The translations under genes were made by a program, and so were the position numbers. 64,000 nucleotides of DNA. Origin: Lomentospora prolificans. Its lineage: Eukaryota; Ascomycota; Sordariomycetes; Microascales; Microascaceae. Location: positions 2,480,001-2,544,000 of the forward strand of contig JARFXM010000009.1 of the NCBI GenBank assembly GCA_029532625.1. The letters are read 5' to 3'. Shown in pieces: positions 47,601-58,428 of this stretch. The notes beneath the pieces were generated by a model. That model was not told the origin of the DNA. It saw only the letters and a program-made list of their open reading frames with translations, and did no database searches. Position 1 is the stretch's first letter; each line of letters starts with the position of its first letter.

Positions 47601-48576
47601 CATACCCGAGCACCACGGACAGCAGCACATTTGCCCGCCCGTGGCACATGAGATCCTTCTCAACCTACCTTGCGCATGCCCTCCGTTTTTCCGCAACGAC
47701 ATTCAGATGGTTGAGTACAACTCGTCTCTCACGCGCATCGAGGATCTCGAAATGGTGCATATCAACTTTAATGTTCCGGCTGACGTCGAAGTAGCCGCGG
47801 AGGTCGAAGTCCGGGCCTTTACGCGCGATCCGGATGGCGATTACTTCGAAAGCGGAGACGTGGTTAAGAAGCGGGCTTTGGCTCAGGCTGAATGGTTTAA
47901 TGGCGTGAAGCGGTATACGGTAAAGGCGTTGCTTCCCGGGGACGAGGGGCAAGGCATCCTCAAGATCTACGCTGGCAAGAGGGGTCTAATGCACAGCATT
48001 AAGGACATTCCCCATCCTCTTGCCTTTGCTCTGCCCATCATCCACACGGGCGAGAACCCGGCATACGAATTTGTCACGCGGCACCCAACACCGCATGCGC
48101 AAAGGCATGACATCTATGTGGTCCAGCCGCAGTGCCAGAGACTCGCTCTCAACAACACGTTTGTCTTCGCCATTCGCCAGCACCCAAGCTCGGCGGGCGC
48201 TTCAGCGCTCACCCCTTCGTCGAATCCCGGCAATGTCAGCCCTGTTCCTTTTGTTCGGCCTAGCTCAGCGCTGAGCATGACCGCATCTAGCGCTAGCGGA
48301 TCGAACCCTAGCACGGCAAGCTCCGGATATCCGGGTAACAAGAAGCCGGCAAAGTTGGCGATTCAGACTCCGGGTGGCAAGATCCTGCGACTTATGAGGA
48401 AGGATGATAGGAAGGGCGTTGGCGCTGGCACCGCGCGCGCTACGGATGAGGAGGCGAGTGATGGAGGTACGTGGGAGACCATCATCAAATGTTCTGAGAA
48501 GGGGACATGGAGAGGCTTGGTCCTTGCAGATCGTACGGCAAGGTGGTGCGTCTTCGCTGAATGGGTGTGCGGCTAA
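44657..48576 (+). CDS. CYK3: Cyk3-type cytokinesis protein (SH3 plus transglutaminase-like domain)
   Basis: Contractile-ring and septum protein promoting ring constriction and primary septum formation. Two exons (44657-44731 and 44803-48576) flank a 71-base intron; total 1,282 residues. The SH3 domain (about 15-75) is split by the intron: CRAVYSWGGE, then TKRDLGFIEGDLIECLNAGD and WWTGRLYRDRRTLGVFPSNF. A long disordered Pro/Ser/His-rich linker follows, with repeated HSRAASPVPP-like units (about 150-230) and ARHGSNASF-like units. The transglutaminase-like domain spans about 815-960: IFTYVAEKILWEEDF, SNRGCAKEVAILVMEM (Cys862), SNHWWNVVAVDGEW (His905) and MMDCSLAAPSN (Asp920). In the usual TGc pattern GxC the nucleophile column seems to hold Ala863, consistent with the known catalytic inactivity of Cyk3. 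The C-terminal 300 residues are conserved beta-rich sequence and a Ser-rich linker. Confidence 0.9.
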
Positions 48577-49443
48577 AGCAATCTCTCTCACTCAAACAAC
48601 ATCGGGCTTGACGCTCGTCGCTGTGTGTGTTTTCGATGTTTTCTGTTTCTTCTTCTCTTTGATACCTGGACCGCTCCGCACTCATTGGAAGGAGTACTGG
48701 GAGCCGAGTTTTCGATTCCACGGGAGTTTTCCTTTTTTTTTTTTTTTTTTCTTTTTTTTTTTTTTTTTCGTTCTCGCCAGCAAAGGTCGTTTTTGTTGCA
48801 TGGCATATTTTACGGAGTTTTGATTCCTACCTCGCGCACTTGGCCATCACTTGTTCGAAGGGAAAGGGATAATCGGGCAAACAGAAAAAGGAAGAAAGCA
48901 GGGGCGTTTATATTACAAGTTCTGCGCGTTTCGTATCTCGGGATAGACGACTTGCCGAGATGCTTGACATCTGATTGTTTTGGTCCTGGGTTCTTTTCTT
49001 CTTCTCTTGCTTCTTTTCGGGGATATTGCGTCCATCGCATGTATGATTAGGCTGGTTATGAACAGCGTTTATGCACCGACTCTTTTTAATGCTTGATACT
49101 TTTCGCATTCACTGGCTCAGAAGAACACCCGTTGGCTCTTTCTTTGATTTAATCGTGACGTTATCGGTTGTAAATGTTTAACATTACCATGGCCGGGTTA
49201 TTAGCTGGAAACGCCTCTGCGGATGAGTGTCGATGCTGTCGAATGGGAGTTGATACGATGCCGAATCACGCAGTAAGTAATTCGTACTTCTAAGTCGATG
49301 ATATAGTTAGGATCCTCAATGGCAGTGGCCGTTCCTGGATAACGTGGACTAGGGTATCTTTTCCTTTGGCATCTATAGATTTCTTCCCATCTACTCTCCA
49401 AATCAACAATCCAGCCACCTTTTTCCATCGCGGTCTCTCGCAT
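48577..49443. other. Convergent 3' flanks of CYK3 and YTM1
   Basis: About 870 bases between converging stops, dominated by the long T-tract at 48733-48768, which is in the likely CYK3 3' untranslated region. No gene is supported here. Confidence 0.5.
48733..48768 (+). repeat. Long T-tract (T18-C-T17)
   Basis: Two T homopolymers of 18 and 17 bases separated by one C, 157 bases after the CYK3 stop. It could be nucleosome-excluding poly(dA:dT) at the transcript end. Its length makes base-exact sequence uncertain. Confidence 0.9.
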
Positions 49444-50915
49444 TCACCCAACTTTATTTATCTGCACCTGGCGATCCTCGCCACCGGACACGATGCCCCA
49501 GCTAGCATCCCACTTCACCCTCAGCACCTTTCCGCCGTTGCCATCCGGTCTCACCTTGGCGTCCTTCATGGTCTCCCTGGGAATGGTATAAACCACCTCA
49601 TCGCACACCCTACCGCCGCCCTCCTCCTTGGTGCCGGCCCTCACGCTCCTCAAGTCCCAGATCCTGCACGTGCTATCCCACGAGCCGGACACGAGGCTGT
49701 ACTCGTTGTCCGGGCCGGGGCTCACGCTCTCGACCCAGCCGAGGTGGCCGCGGAGCGTCATGACGGACGTGGTGGCGGCCGACTGTCTGGGGTCGATGAG
49801 GGTGATGTGCCTGGCCGTCGTTCCCGCAGCGAGGAGGGGCGAGTTTGTGAGGGCGGTGAGCGAGCGGAGGGGGTGCATGGTTGTGAGCGAGGAGACAATC
49901 TTTTGCGTGGTCAGGTCTATCGTCCGGACGGAGCCGTCCATGGCGGAGGCGTAGGCGACGGAGGCATCCGAGGGGTGGAATATCGCCGCCGTGACGGGCT
50001 TATCGGAGACGGCGGCCATGGCGAGGGGACCGCGCTGCTGGAGCTTCACGGAGCTCTTGACGCGCTTGGAGGAGGCGGCGCGCGAGGAGGGCTCCTCGGG
50101 CTCGTAGGCGGGGGCGGCCTTGCGCGACGGGGTCCAGAGGCCGACGCGGCCGTCCGACGAGGCGGTGAGGAATTTTGCGCTGGCGTGGTGGACGGTGATG
50201 TCCTGGATCTGGTCAGCGTGCGCGCACAGCTCGAGCACGGGCTTGAGGGAGCCGCGCCCCGCCGCCTCGGCGTACTCCCACACGAGCACGGTGCCCTCGA
50301 TGCCGGCCGACACGATCTTGGTGGGCGACAGAAACTTGGCGGTGTTGACCCTCCGCCTGTGGCCGCCATGCGAGGCGTCGGGCGACACGGCGAGCATCTG
50401 GCCCGAGCGGTCCCACACGCGCAGGAGCTTGTCGTAGCTGGCGCTCAGAAGCCTCTCGGCCGCGGTGTCGATCTCGGCGGCGGGCGAGGTGGCCGAGAGC
50501 ACGTCGACGTCGGACACCCAGTCCTCGTGAAGGAAGCTGTTTTCGTAAAAGGGCGGCAGGAGACTGGGGACGTAGTCGAGGGTGACGGTTCCTTCGAGAG
50601 AGATGCCGTGGCGCTCGAGGTGCTCGGCGACGGTGCCCTTGAGGAAGGTGCCGTTTATGAGGAAGTCGAAGGGGATGGGGCTGGAGGTGTTGAGCATGTC
50701 CTCATGGTTGAGGATCTGGGAGAGGCCATAGCGCTTGATGTCTGCGTTTGGCCGATGCGCCGTTAGCATGGGAGGGAGAGACGCAGGGCGACACTCTGGT
50801 GTGGTGTTGTGGAATATTGCTAACCTGAGGGGACGACCAGTTGCCTTTTTTCCTCGGGCAGCTGGATGTCTGAGTGTTTGGTCGTGAAAACGACCTTGAC
50901 TTGCGCCGTCGTCAT
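49444..50915 (-). CDS. YTM1: Ytm1, WD40 ribosome-biogenesis protein (WDR12 homologue)
   Basis: Member of the Nop7(Erb1)-Ytm1 complex required for 27S pre-rRNA processing and 60S ribosomal subunit assembly in the nucleolus. Two exons on the minus strand (50915-50825, 50741-49444) joined across an 83-base intron with donor GTTAGC give 462 residues. The N-terminal ubiquitin-like NLE domain (about 5-75) reads VKVVFTTKHSDIQLPEEKR and continues GLSQILNHEDMLNTSSPIPF. Seven WD repeats follow; clear ones include RLLSASYDKLLRVWD, KIVSAGIEGTVLVWE, FLTASSDGRVGLWTP, YASAMDGSVRTIDL, SLVSGSWDSTCRIWDL and GIVSGGEDRQVQIN. The gene is GC-rich, which leaves a 466-codon open frame on the opposite strand that is not a gene. 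It ends close after the last WD repeat. Confidence 0.94.
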
Positions 50916-51486
50916 TTTACAGGTGCGTGTCTGATGCGATTGCCAAATAATTGGGACAGTTGGAGTCGATCTCGGTGGTGGGTTGGAAATGGGCTGGAGA
51001 GGCTCGCCGGAAAAGAAGAAAACTAAGAAGAAAAAAAAAATTGGCAAAGTTTGCAAGGCTGGCAAGTGCCCCGCCATCCACTTCAGCCTTGCAGCTCGTT
51101 TCAACGCTAATACATCTAAACTCGAGTCTTCCCGCCGTAGATGCACCTACGACAAGAGTTCGAAGGCTGCTGCAAAGAAATCTGTACACCTTGCCTATAA
51201 TATGTGCTGTCAAACCGCGACAATCTTGTCTTTAGTAGGGTATTGTAGTATATATACAACTAACAGATGTTTTCGCCTTCCTGCGCAAACTGTGACCCCA
51301 GCTCTCATACACTCATTTCGTGAAGCCTACATCGATTGCTTTGCTCACCCGCGGCAGAAAAAGATCATGGTAGCGACAGAAGCAGCCGGCCCCGTTCTAT
51401 AACGGAAGAGAATAAAAAAGAAATATGACCAAAAGAAGGGAAAAAGAAAAAGGAAAAAGAAAAAAGAGAAACAAGGGCCCCAAGAT
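50916..51486. other. Intergenic: YTM1 promoter and SEC8 3' flank
   Basis: About 570 bases between tandem minus-strand genes, with A-rich runs near 51030-51041 and 51410-51470. A 139-codon plus-strand frame here is low-complexity and unsupported. Confidence 0.5.
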
Positions 51487-54400
51487 TTAGCTCTGCCACA
51501 AGAACTCGCTCAAGTTCAACATCTTGTCCGCCATCTCCCTCTTCGCCGCCGCCGTCACACCCCTCTCGGGATCGCTGAGCTGCTGGCTGTAGCACAGCTC
51601 CATCAAATTCTTGAGCTCGTCGTACGTGAATATTTCTCCCGCTGGTTCTTCGCCCTCTTCAGTCTGCGCTTGAATCTCCGATACCTCCTTGGCCTTGGCC
51701 ACGATGGCGTCCGGGCCCTTGTTGAAGAGGTCAAAGTAATTCGACGTTCGCGAAAGATCCACGCCATCCTCAATGTTCTTAAGATTTTGCTGCAGCACAA
51801 GGATATTGAGTTGCATGCGCCCGCAGCCCTTAGCGTTCATAGGCGACGCCATCGGCGCCTTACCCACCAGATATCGGTTAACGAGAAGCCCCAGGCCAGT
51901 CCGGATAAACCTGGTCTCCTTATCGCGCAGGTATCGCACAATAGTCTCATCCGACGCGACGAGCTCGGAGTTGAGACTCAGAATCTCAGGATCGGGCTCC
52001 CGAACCTCTTGGTCGAGCACATAAGGAGCCGTCTCGGGAGAGAGAACGATGTACAAAGACTGTATAATTTTGCAGCGGGATTCCATGCGCAGGGTGAAAA
52101 GAGCGGATTGCGCAAGGTCTTCGTAGGAATCTAGGATTTTATCAAAGTTCCTAAGGTTATAGTTAGCAACGCGCGCAAGGAAGCCTACTTGGCGAACAAC
52201 ACTTACACAACGGTATCTTGCGTCATAGGCAGGTGCACGGGCCCTGGATCCTCTGTTGCATTGCCTGGGTCGTTCATCAACGTCCACCTTCGGTTAGATT
52301 GCCTCGGTAGGTTAGGCCTTGACGAGTCAGTGTCTTGGGTGGTAATGTGGCGTAGGCCGGAGATCTTGACAGACAACCACTTCATGCTAGTGTAAAGCAA
52401 GCAGAGGGAGGCGATGGTGTCGCGGTCTCGTATGATGTCGCTCATTCCGAGGGGCTCCTCCGTCGTCTGCTTCATGAGAAGCTGGATCTCTTCCTCGAGT
52501 AGCTCGGTGTCCATCTTCTCGCTTGCCCAAATCTTCTTGACAAGCTCATTGATCTCGCCCTTTTCGCTCGCCATCTTGGCCGAAGCTCGCATGGTATGCT
52601 GCTCATTAGGTTGCTCCTGTGCCTTCGTAACCAAGCTCTTGTACCAGGCAAGGCAGCGCTCGTGGTATCGCATCATTTGGCTGATGATTAGCGAGCTTAG
52701 CGCCTGGTCGTGCGGTATAGTGGCAAGCATCTTGCAGAACGCCGTCACCACCGCGAAGAATGCCGTGGTGCCATTGAGAACCGGTCTCTTAGCCACCTTT
52801 CTCCAGTCTTGATCCTGGAGGAACGAATCCATCTCCCCAAAAATGAGCTCGCTTAGCTTGGCTAGCGTCTCATCCAATTGTGGCTGGAAAACGTTGACAA
52901 GGAAGTTATCCAGGAACGATGTCAGTGTGCTGGTGGCGAGGTCGGAGCCCGGCGGCACAATATTCTTCAAACGCTGCAAGAAGACGAGAGTGGGAGGCAA
53001 GAGAAGACTCATGTTGAAAACGCTCGGCTCCACGAGAGACTTGTACGTCTTGGACGCCTGCGCATTCTCGTATCCCGACTCGTTCTCCTTGCGGCTGCCA
53101 CTGCCGTCCATGAACGAGCGAATGCCAATCAGCGACGCCTTTTTGTCCCCTCTGCTACCGCTGCTTGTCAATCCAGGGACAGCTGACTGAATGATGCCTT
53201 CCAGGGCCTCGAACTCGCTTGCCATCTCTGCAGATTTGACATCGGCCTCGGAGAACTTGAACAAGTCCTTCTTTCCGTCTTTCCTACCGCCAATTGCCGC
53301 ACCTATATCCGCGGAAGAGTTGAACTCGTAGACATCTGCATCCGTCGTAACGTAATTGTGCAGCAACGACCGGATCTCGTTCTGGTAGAGATTCCATAGC
53401 TCTTTGAAGCTACCAAGGAGGGCGCTGTTATTGCCAGCACCTTCGCGCCTAATAAGAGCTTTAATCGATTCGTGGAAGACACGTTGGCCTTCCGCAATAG
53501 CCTCAAACTTGCCATAGAGTGACCAGAGTAGATCGTAAATCACGTCGGCCCTCATCTTAGTTTCACGGCTGCCGTAGATCTGCAGGCCGTGGCTATTGGA
53601 TGAGCCTCCGCGCAGGGAGCTGGGGTGCCTCTGATCTACCTCATTAATCGTCTCGTTGACAATGGTGAATAGTTCAACGGGCAGCCTCTGCTTCAGTGTA
53701 TCGACGGCATTTTGAAGCCGGCCGAGCTTGTTTAGCGCCTCAACCAGCAGGCCGATATAATAAAACGTGTCAGCTTCGGGGTTTCTCGCGGGATCCTCCG
53801 TCACAGCTTGTTCAAAGTCGATACTCTCGAGTAGTTGATGGAAAGGGGCGATCGTCACAGAATCGCCCCAAGAGTCATGAGTAGTACCCTGGTTCTTAGC
53901 GAGGTTCTGCCACCGTTCTTGGCAGTAAGGCGACTTCAGGTATAGGTGCTCGTGCAATTCCTCAACCAGAATGTCCATCAGCGCAGTCTCTTGATTCGCA
54001 AGGTAGCTCCGCAGGTCGCTCAGCGCTCCTATATCATCTAGCTCTGGCCTACGAAGCTTGCGGAGCGCGTTCTGCAACACTTCTACCGCCGTCAAGAAGC
54101 GCTTCTCCGAGATGCGGGCTTCTAGCTGGTCGGGCACCTGGCGTAGCTCCTCTAGCTCATCCAAGAGTTGGATGAGCTCATCATACTTTTGCGAGGTTTT
54201 GGAAAGCTTCTGGAGTTCCGGATCGCTTTGGCATAGGTTTCCCTTGGACGAGGAGAGCGATTCCTTGAGAGTGCGGACCCTCTTTTGCGCGGCTTGTATA
54301 CTGTCCTGAATCTTGTGGAATGTACCGATGGAGCTATTGAAGCCCTGGTGGTGCTCGTTGACGATATTTCTCAGCGATTCCTGGAGAAAGTTGTGCGTCT

Positions 54401-54949
54401 TTTGGAAGTTGCGGTATTCGTGGGCGCGGCCGACAGAACTATTATCGAGAAGCTGCAGCGCCAGCTGCACCGGTATACAGTCGGCCTCGCAGAGGGCCGG
54501 CCACTCCTCCTTGATGAGGTCGACGACCTCATTGATCTGGCGCTCCGCGTTTGTCTCGCCCATCCTCGGCGTTCGTGAGGGCGGCGGTTGTCTCCGGGCC
54601 TCCTGCTGGGGTTGGCCGTAGCCTCCGTTTCGCACCGCGGGCGGGGATCTCGTTCGAATCGCCGGCGGCGGGGGCCCGTTGTTCATGTATCTGTTGTCGC
54701 TGCCGTAGGAGTCTCCGTATGGATCGTAGTCGTCGTCATCGCGCCTGTTGCTGCTGCCGCCGCCGCCTCCAGCATAACCACCACCTCCTACTCCGCTCCC
54801 ACCTGAACCGCCACCACCATTATATCTCCCCCCCCGCTACCGCCAGATCCGTACGCCCCTCTTCCACTACCTCCTGATCCGCCGCCGTATCCATTGGACC
54901 CTCCGTATCCGCCGTTACGGCCCGTTGTCATACCGTAGCGTCTCGACAT
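51487..54949 (-). CDS. SEC8: Exocyst subunit Sec8 (EXOC4), with apparent one-base frameshift in its N-terminus
   Basis: Subunit of the exocyst, which tethers post-Golgi vesicles at growth tips and septa. The main reading frame runs from 54686 to 52207 and, after a 56-base intron, from 52150 to 51487; this part alone is 1,047 residues and holds the Sec8 N-terminal coiled-coil domain (ERQINEVVDLIKEEWPALCE, LQLLDNSSVGRAHEYRNFQK, SLRNIVNEHHQGFNSSIGTF) and the CorEX/C-terminal helical bundles. Upstream, an ATG at 54949 opens MSRRYGMTTGRNGGYGGSNG followed by Gly/Ser repeats that clearly continue the same Gly-rich, then DDDDYDPYGDSYGSDN, sequence, but in another frame. The frame changes at a run of eight C (54828-54835); nine would restore continuity. 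This is a likely sequencing error, or a real shift with translation starting at 54686 (MNNGPPPP). Confidence 0.9.
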
Positions 54950-55300
54950 GCTGGCGGAACATGAATGCGATGGTTTTCAACTGTCGTGCTACCGATAGGT
55001 CAATGAGCTAGGGAGTTGCATGGTCCACCAGGAAAACGCAATTGGTCGCACGATACGTAATACGGTTAGTACAAAATTAAATTGCTGGGTATCATCGAAA
55101 ACGGGGGTTGGGCGCAGGAAAACAATATAGCTTGCAGCCTGTCGCAACCTGTCGCAGTCTTCCCCTTTTCTGGATGGCCAAGGTTGGGGTTCTCGGGGAC
55201 GCGACCTCTAAAGCTGCTGCCCAAGTGAAACCTGTCTACCCATAATGCATGTACAAGTACCAGCGGCGCCGCCTCTGCCTCTGGTTTGCCCGAGGGAATA

Positions 55301-55308
55301 GCACGTGA
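55301..55308. promoter_or_regulatory. GCACGTGA box near SEC8
   Basis: E-box core CACGTG at 55302-55307, about 350 bases upstream of the first SEC8 ATG. One of two such octamers in this divergent promoter. Motif match only. Confidence 0.35.
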
Positions 55309-55746
55309 CGACTCGATACCTTGCAACTGGAGTAACTCACCAGCACATGCGGAAGGATACTCTTAGGTCATCAATTTATTACAGCGATATCTAATTCTCA
55401 GGGATGGATCTAATATTAAATCCTTGAGCTTTTGATCTGCGATTTTGTGGGGAAGCGAGGGCTGGAGAATACAGAGGTTGAGGGTGTTGTATATCCCCAA
55501 ACTTAAAAAGCTAAGGGAATATTGAATCCCGGAAACGAGCTATCGAGATGTAGGCAGCAAAGTTATCAATACGAAAATAGTAAGTAAGTGAAATCAAGGA
55601 TTGAAATTACTACCATTCAAATTTCTAAAGTTAGCAGTCCCTGAGCATCATGGGGCCCCAGAAATGCTGTTTCGAGTTTACTTGAGATGGCGATGACCAT
55701 GATATTATTAAGTTGCAGTACACAGGCACAGGTGGCTGAGCTAGAA

Positions 55747-55754
55747 GCACGTGA
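55747..55754. promoter_or_regulatory. GCACGTGA box near VPS68
   Basis: E-box core CACGTG at 55748-55753, about 361 bases upstream of the VPS68 ATG, in the same orientation and flank (GCACGTGA) as the box near SEC8. Motif match only. Confidence 0.35.
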
Positions 55755-56113
55755 TACCCAGCCTCTACGAGGTTCTCCCCTTCCGCCAATACGGAAGTTC
55801 GCTGGGCCCGGTTTCAATTATTACGTGAGCTCTGGAGCTTGCGGATGGTCAGTGCCTGGAGCCAGACGACCGCCGCAGCCTTGAGCTTCGTCATGTCATT
55901 CTCGTCTCCGCCAACAGATCAACCAGCACTGTCAAAACCATCGATAGCCGTCCCGAGCGATAACTCCCCCGAATCCCAGAGACTTCGAGACGAGAGCCCG
56001 ATAATAAATTCGGATTGCGTGCGCCGACCAACCCTCCGACCGTGAGTTTTGCACCGCACGGCTTTACCCGCCCCGCCAATTCCGATCGTCCTCAGGCCCT
56101 ACCCATCTCCATC

Positions 56114-56783
56114 ATGGAGGAAGAGAGACTCTGGAAATTCCGCAAGCCGGAATGGCTTAACAGCATCTGGGCCCGTAATACCGGAGTCTACGCCGCTGGC
56201 GGCCTCGTAAGCACATGTCCTCCCGAACCAGCCCTCTCAAGACGACTTCTCGTCTTGCTAACCCGCAGCCCGGCCCTCTAGTTCTCCCTCGCCTTCTACG
56301 TCATGCTCGACTCCGCCGTCTGGTCCCATTCCCCCAAGAACGGCGCCGAGAACGTCCACGTCACCTTCGTCGACTGGCTCCCCCTCATCTTCTCCTCCCT
56401 CGGCATGCTCATCATCAACAGCGTCGAGAAGCAGCGCCTCAGCGCGGATTCCTGGAGCTACTCCGGTTCCGGCGTCGCTTGGAAGGCCCGTGTCGTCCTC
56501 TTTCTCGGCTTCGCCGCCCTCGCTGGTGGTATGGCGGGCGGCGTCACCGTCTTCGTGCTCAAATTCGTTGTGCAGGACGTCAAGATGCCTGCGTTGGGCA
56601 TGGGTATTGAGAACGTCGTTGCGAATGCGCTGGTCGGCCTTAGGTGGGTTTGCCCCTTTCATTATTTATCGTCCTTGTCCCGCCAAGGAAGAACCACTAA
56701 CAGCTAACGTTTCTACCAGTTCTGCCGTGCTATGGATCAGCCAGAATATGGAGGACGAGTATTCGTATAACCTCGCTCTATGA
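56114..56783 (+). CDS. VPS68: Vps68, vacuolar protein sorting membrane protein (TMEM50/UPF0220 family)
   Basis: Small four-helix membrane protein of the TMEM50/Vps68 family; in yeast Vps68 works with Vps55 in late endosome to vacuole traffic. Three exons (56114-56206, 56282-56643, 56720-56783) join in frame to 172 residues, the typical size. Family features: short cytosolic start EERLWKFRKPEWLNSIWARN, hydrophobic segments GVYAAGGLFSLAFYVMLDSA and WLPLIFSSLGMLIINSV, the central motif SWSYSGSG, then FLGFAALAGGMAGGVTVFVL and NALVGLSSAVLWISQN. The protein ends MEDEYSYNLAL. The first intron acceptor is CTCTAG at 56281 rather than the nearer GCAG, because only this keeps the second helix in frame. 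Confidence 0.92.
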
Positions 56784-57047
56784 GTCGGCTTCATTGAGTA
56801 GTTAGGGTATCTTGGCTCGGTTGGGCAAGGGTTGTGGTATTAGGGCCTATATGGCAGGCCGCAGTACAGAAACATAGGATCGATGCACCCCTCGCGTCTT
56901 TTCTTGTATCATTACCGGACAAAGTCGTCCTCAAAGAATTATCTTTCCTTTTATTGTTTTCCGATGCGATACGGAGGTTAGCTACAATGCGTACGCTATA
57001 TATCATTTCATGCTCTCATTCATTCCGTTTCCCGTGGTATCGTTCAA

Positions 57048-57782
57048 TTACTGGTCCTTGCGCAAAATACCGACTCGAGACCGATCTCGAAGCTTTTCTT
57101 CATCCGAGGCGAGGACAGATGCCTCCTCACCAGTCAGCTCGTGTTCTCCGCAGGGACACACAAACTCTCCCGAAGGCCGGCGGCGCCAAGGGCCTGCCCA
57201 GAGGCAAATGCGCGTCTTGGAAAGGGCTTCTCCCATCAGCGCGTCATTCTCAGCTGCGACGTCCAATGCGTCCTGCACCTGAACGGCATCAGCCTTGGCG
57301 GGGCTGGGCTTGGGAAGGCCCGTCCATGACCTAAACAGAAGGGACTTTCGCGGTTCGACTTGGATGGGCGAGGACTTGGGTGTCTTGGTCGCGCGGCCGA
57401 GAGAGAGAGAGCGTGTAAGGCTGAAGCGCGATTTGCTGGGGTAGCTATCGAAGGAGGGGAACGCCTCATAACTCGACACGGGCGTAGTGCTTCGTTCGAT
57501 TCCCTCCGTGACCTGCGGCTGCTCATAGCGGGCCGAAGCATCCTCAAGGGCTAGAACGGGCGAACTGGCCGACGCGGAAAGTACTACTGAAGGTTTGGCA
57601 TGAGCCGTCCGGACATCCTTGCTTCGCGTACGCTTGTGCGACGTGTTGTTGGGCCGGGTCGTGTGCTGGTGCAACACCACTGGTTCAGTAGACGTAGTCG
57701 TAATGGCTTCGGCGCTGGCTATCAATGCGGAGGTGGGCAGTACAGGATCCGGAATCCGGTCCCCGTCCGGAGGAGTCGTCAT
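57048..57782 (-). CDS. Unknown protein, 244 residues, mostly disordered
   Basis: Uninterrupted 245-codon frame with an ATG in acceptable context. I recognise no family. The first 170 residues are low-complexity Ser/Thr/Pro/Ala sequence with basic patches (SHKRTRSKDV, SKSRFSLTRSLSLGRATK) and many SP/TP sites. A better-defined end runs from about 190: ALSKTRICLWAGPWRRRPSG, EFVCPCGEHELTGEEASVLA, then DEEKLRDRSRVGILRKD. Three cysteines (one, then CPC) and a following His could bind a metal, but the spacing matches no zinc finger I know. Frame length well above neighbouring chance ORFs, position (stop about 265 bases past VPS68) and amino-acid bias support a real gene, but weakly. Confidence 0.6.
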   Translation of the reverse strand: MTTPPDGDRIPDPVLPTSALIASAEAITTTSTEPVVLHQHTTRPNNTSHKRTRSKDVRTAHAKPSVVLSASASSPVLALEDASARYEQPQVTEGIERSTTPVSSYEAFPSFDSYPSKSRFSLTRSLSLGRATKTPKSSPIQVEPRKSLLFRSWTGLPKPSPAKADAVQVQDALDVAAENDALMGEALSKTRICLWAGPWRRRPSGEFVCPCGEHELTGEEASVLASDEEKLRDRSRVGILRKDQ

Positions 57783-58428
57783 TCTGCTTCGCGAACGTGC
57801 GCTTCATTGATTTCGGTGATTTTTTACTTTATTCTTTTCCAAGGAGATTTCTGTCGCGCCAATATAGCTCGATATCAATTAGTTTACTGATTTTTGTCTC
57901 TGGATTTGTTTATCCTTGGGGGAATATGGCGATTTCACGAGTCAGATCGCCTCGTGACTGGATGAGCGTTGTCTCGGCTGCCGGATTCGGTATACGTAGC
58001 TATGACGAGGCAGGATCCGACCCTGATAAGGGCTGCAGAACGTACCTCGAAGAGAATATTCGATTCGAAGAGCTGATGTGGACTTTTTGTTGATCCGACG
58101 GTATCGCGGATTGATGGCTGATATAAATACCGCGACCCGAAATCAGGCGATATATATTTGGAACCAAGGTTGGGATGAGTCAAAAATGACTTGGGGGGAA
58201 AACAATAAAGGAGGGGGGGGGGGGGGGGGGGGGGGGATTTTCCTAGATAAATAAATATAAGATCTCAAGAGACATCGGAGGTTGAAGACCATAGCACTTG
58301 AGTTGTAGCGGTATGTCTTGCTAGATATGGAAAACCCAAAGGAGCTTGCACGCTCCTTCTCTAGCGATGCTTGAGAAACACAACACGACACCTCAATAGG
58401 TTTTTTTTTTTTTTTTCAATAGACCAGC
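57783..58428. other. Promoter of the 244-residue gene and exonuclease 3' flank, with homopolymers
   Basis: About 650 bases between tandem minus-strand genes. It contains a G24 tract (58213-58236) and a T16 tract (58401-58416). No gene is supported. Confidence 0.5.
58213..58236. repeat. Poly-G tract of 24
   Basis: Twenty-four consecutive G on the plus strand (poly-C on the strand of the neighbouring genes), preceded by GGA. Exceptionally long for fungal DNA; either a hypervariable homopolymer, a strong G-quadruplex former, or an assembly artefact. Confidence 0.9.

Larger units (their letters stand above)
54950..56113. other. Divergent promoter region of SEC8 and VPS68
   Basis: About 1.16 kb between divergent membrane-traffic genes. 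Two CACGTGA boxes lie 353 bases from the SEC8 start (55301-55308) and 361 bases from the VPS68 start (55747-55754). The middle (55370-55640) is AT-rich. No gene is supported. Confidence 0.5.

Noticed and set aside
49366..50766. 466-codon open frame on the plus strand
   Set aside because: It is the antisense shadow of YTM1, whose high third-position GC removes stops. Its translation is Gly/Val/Arg-rich low complexity, and the opposite strand encodes clear WD repeats.
54648..54670. GTTCGAATC, resembling a tRNA B box
   Set aside because: Lies in the SEC8 coding region, with no matching acceptor stem, anticodon arm or A box.
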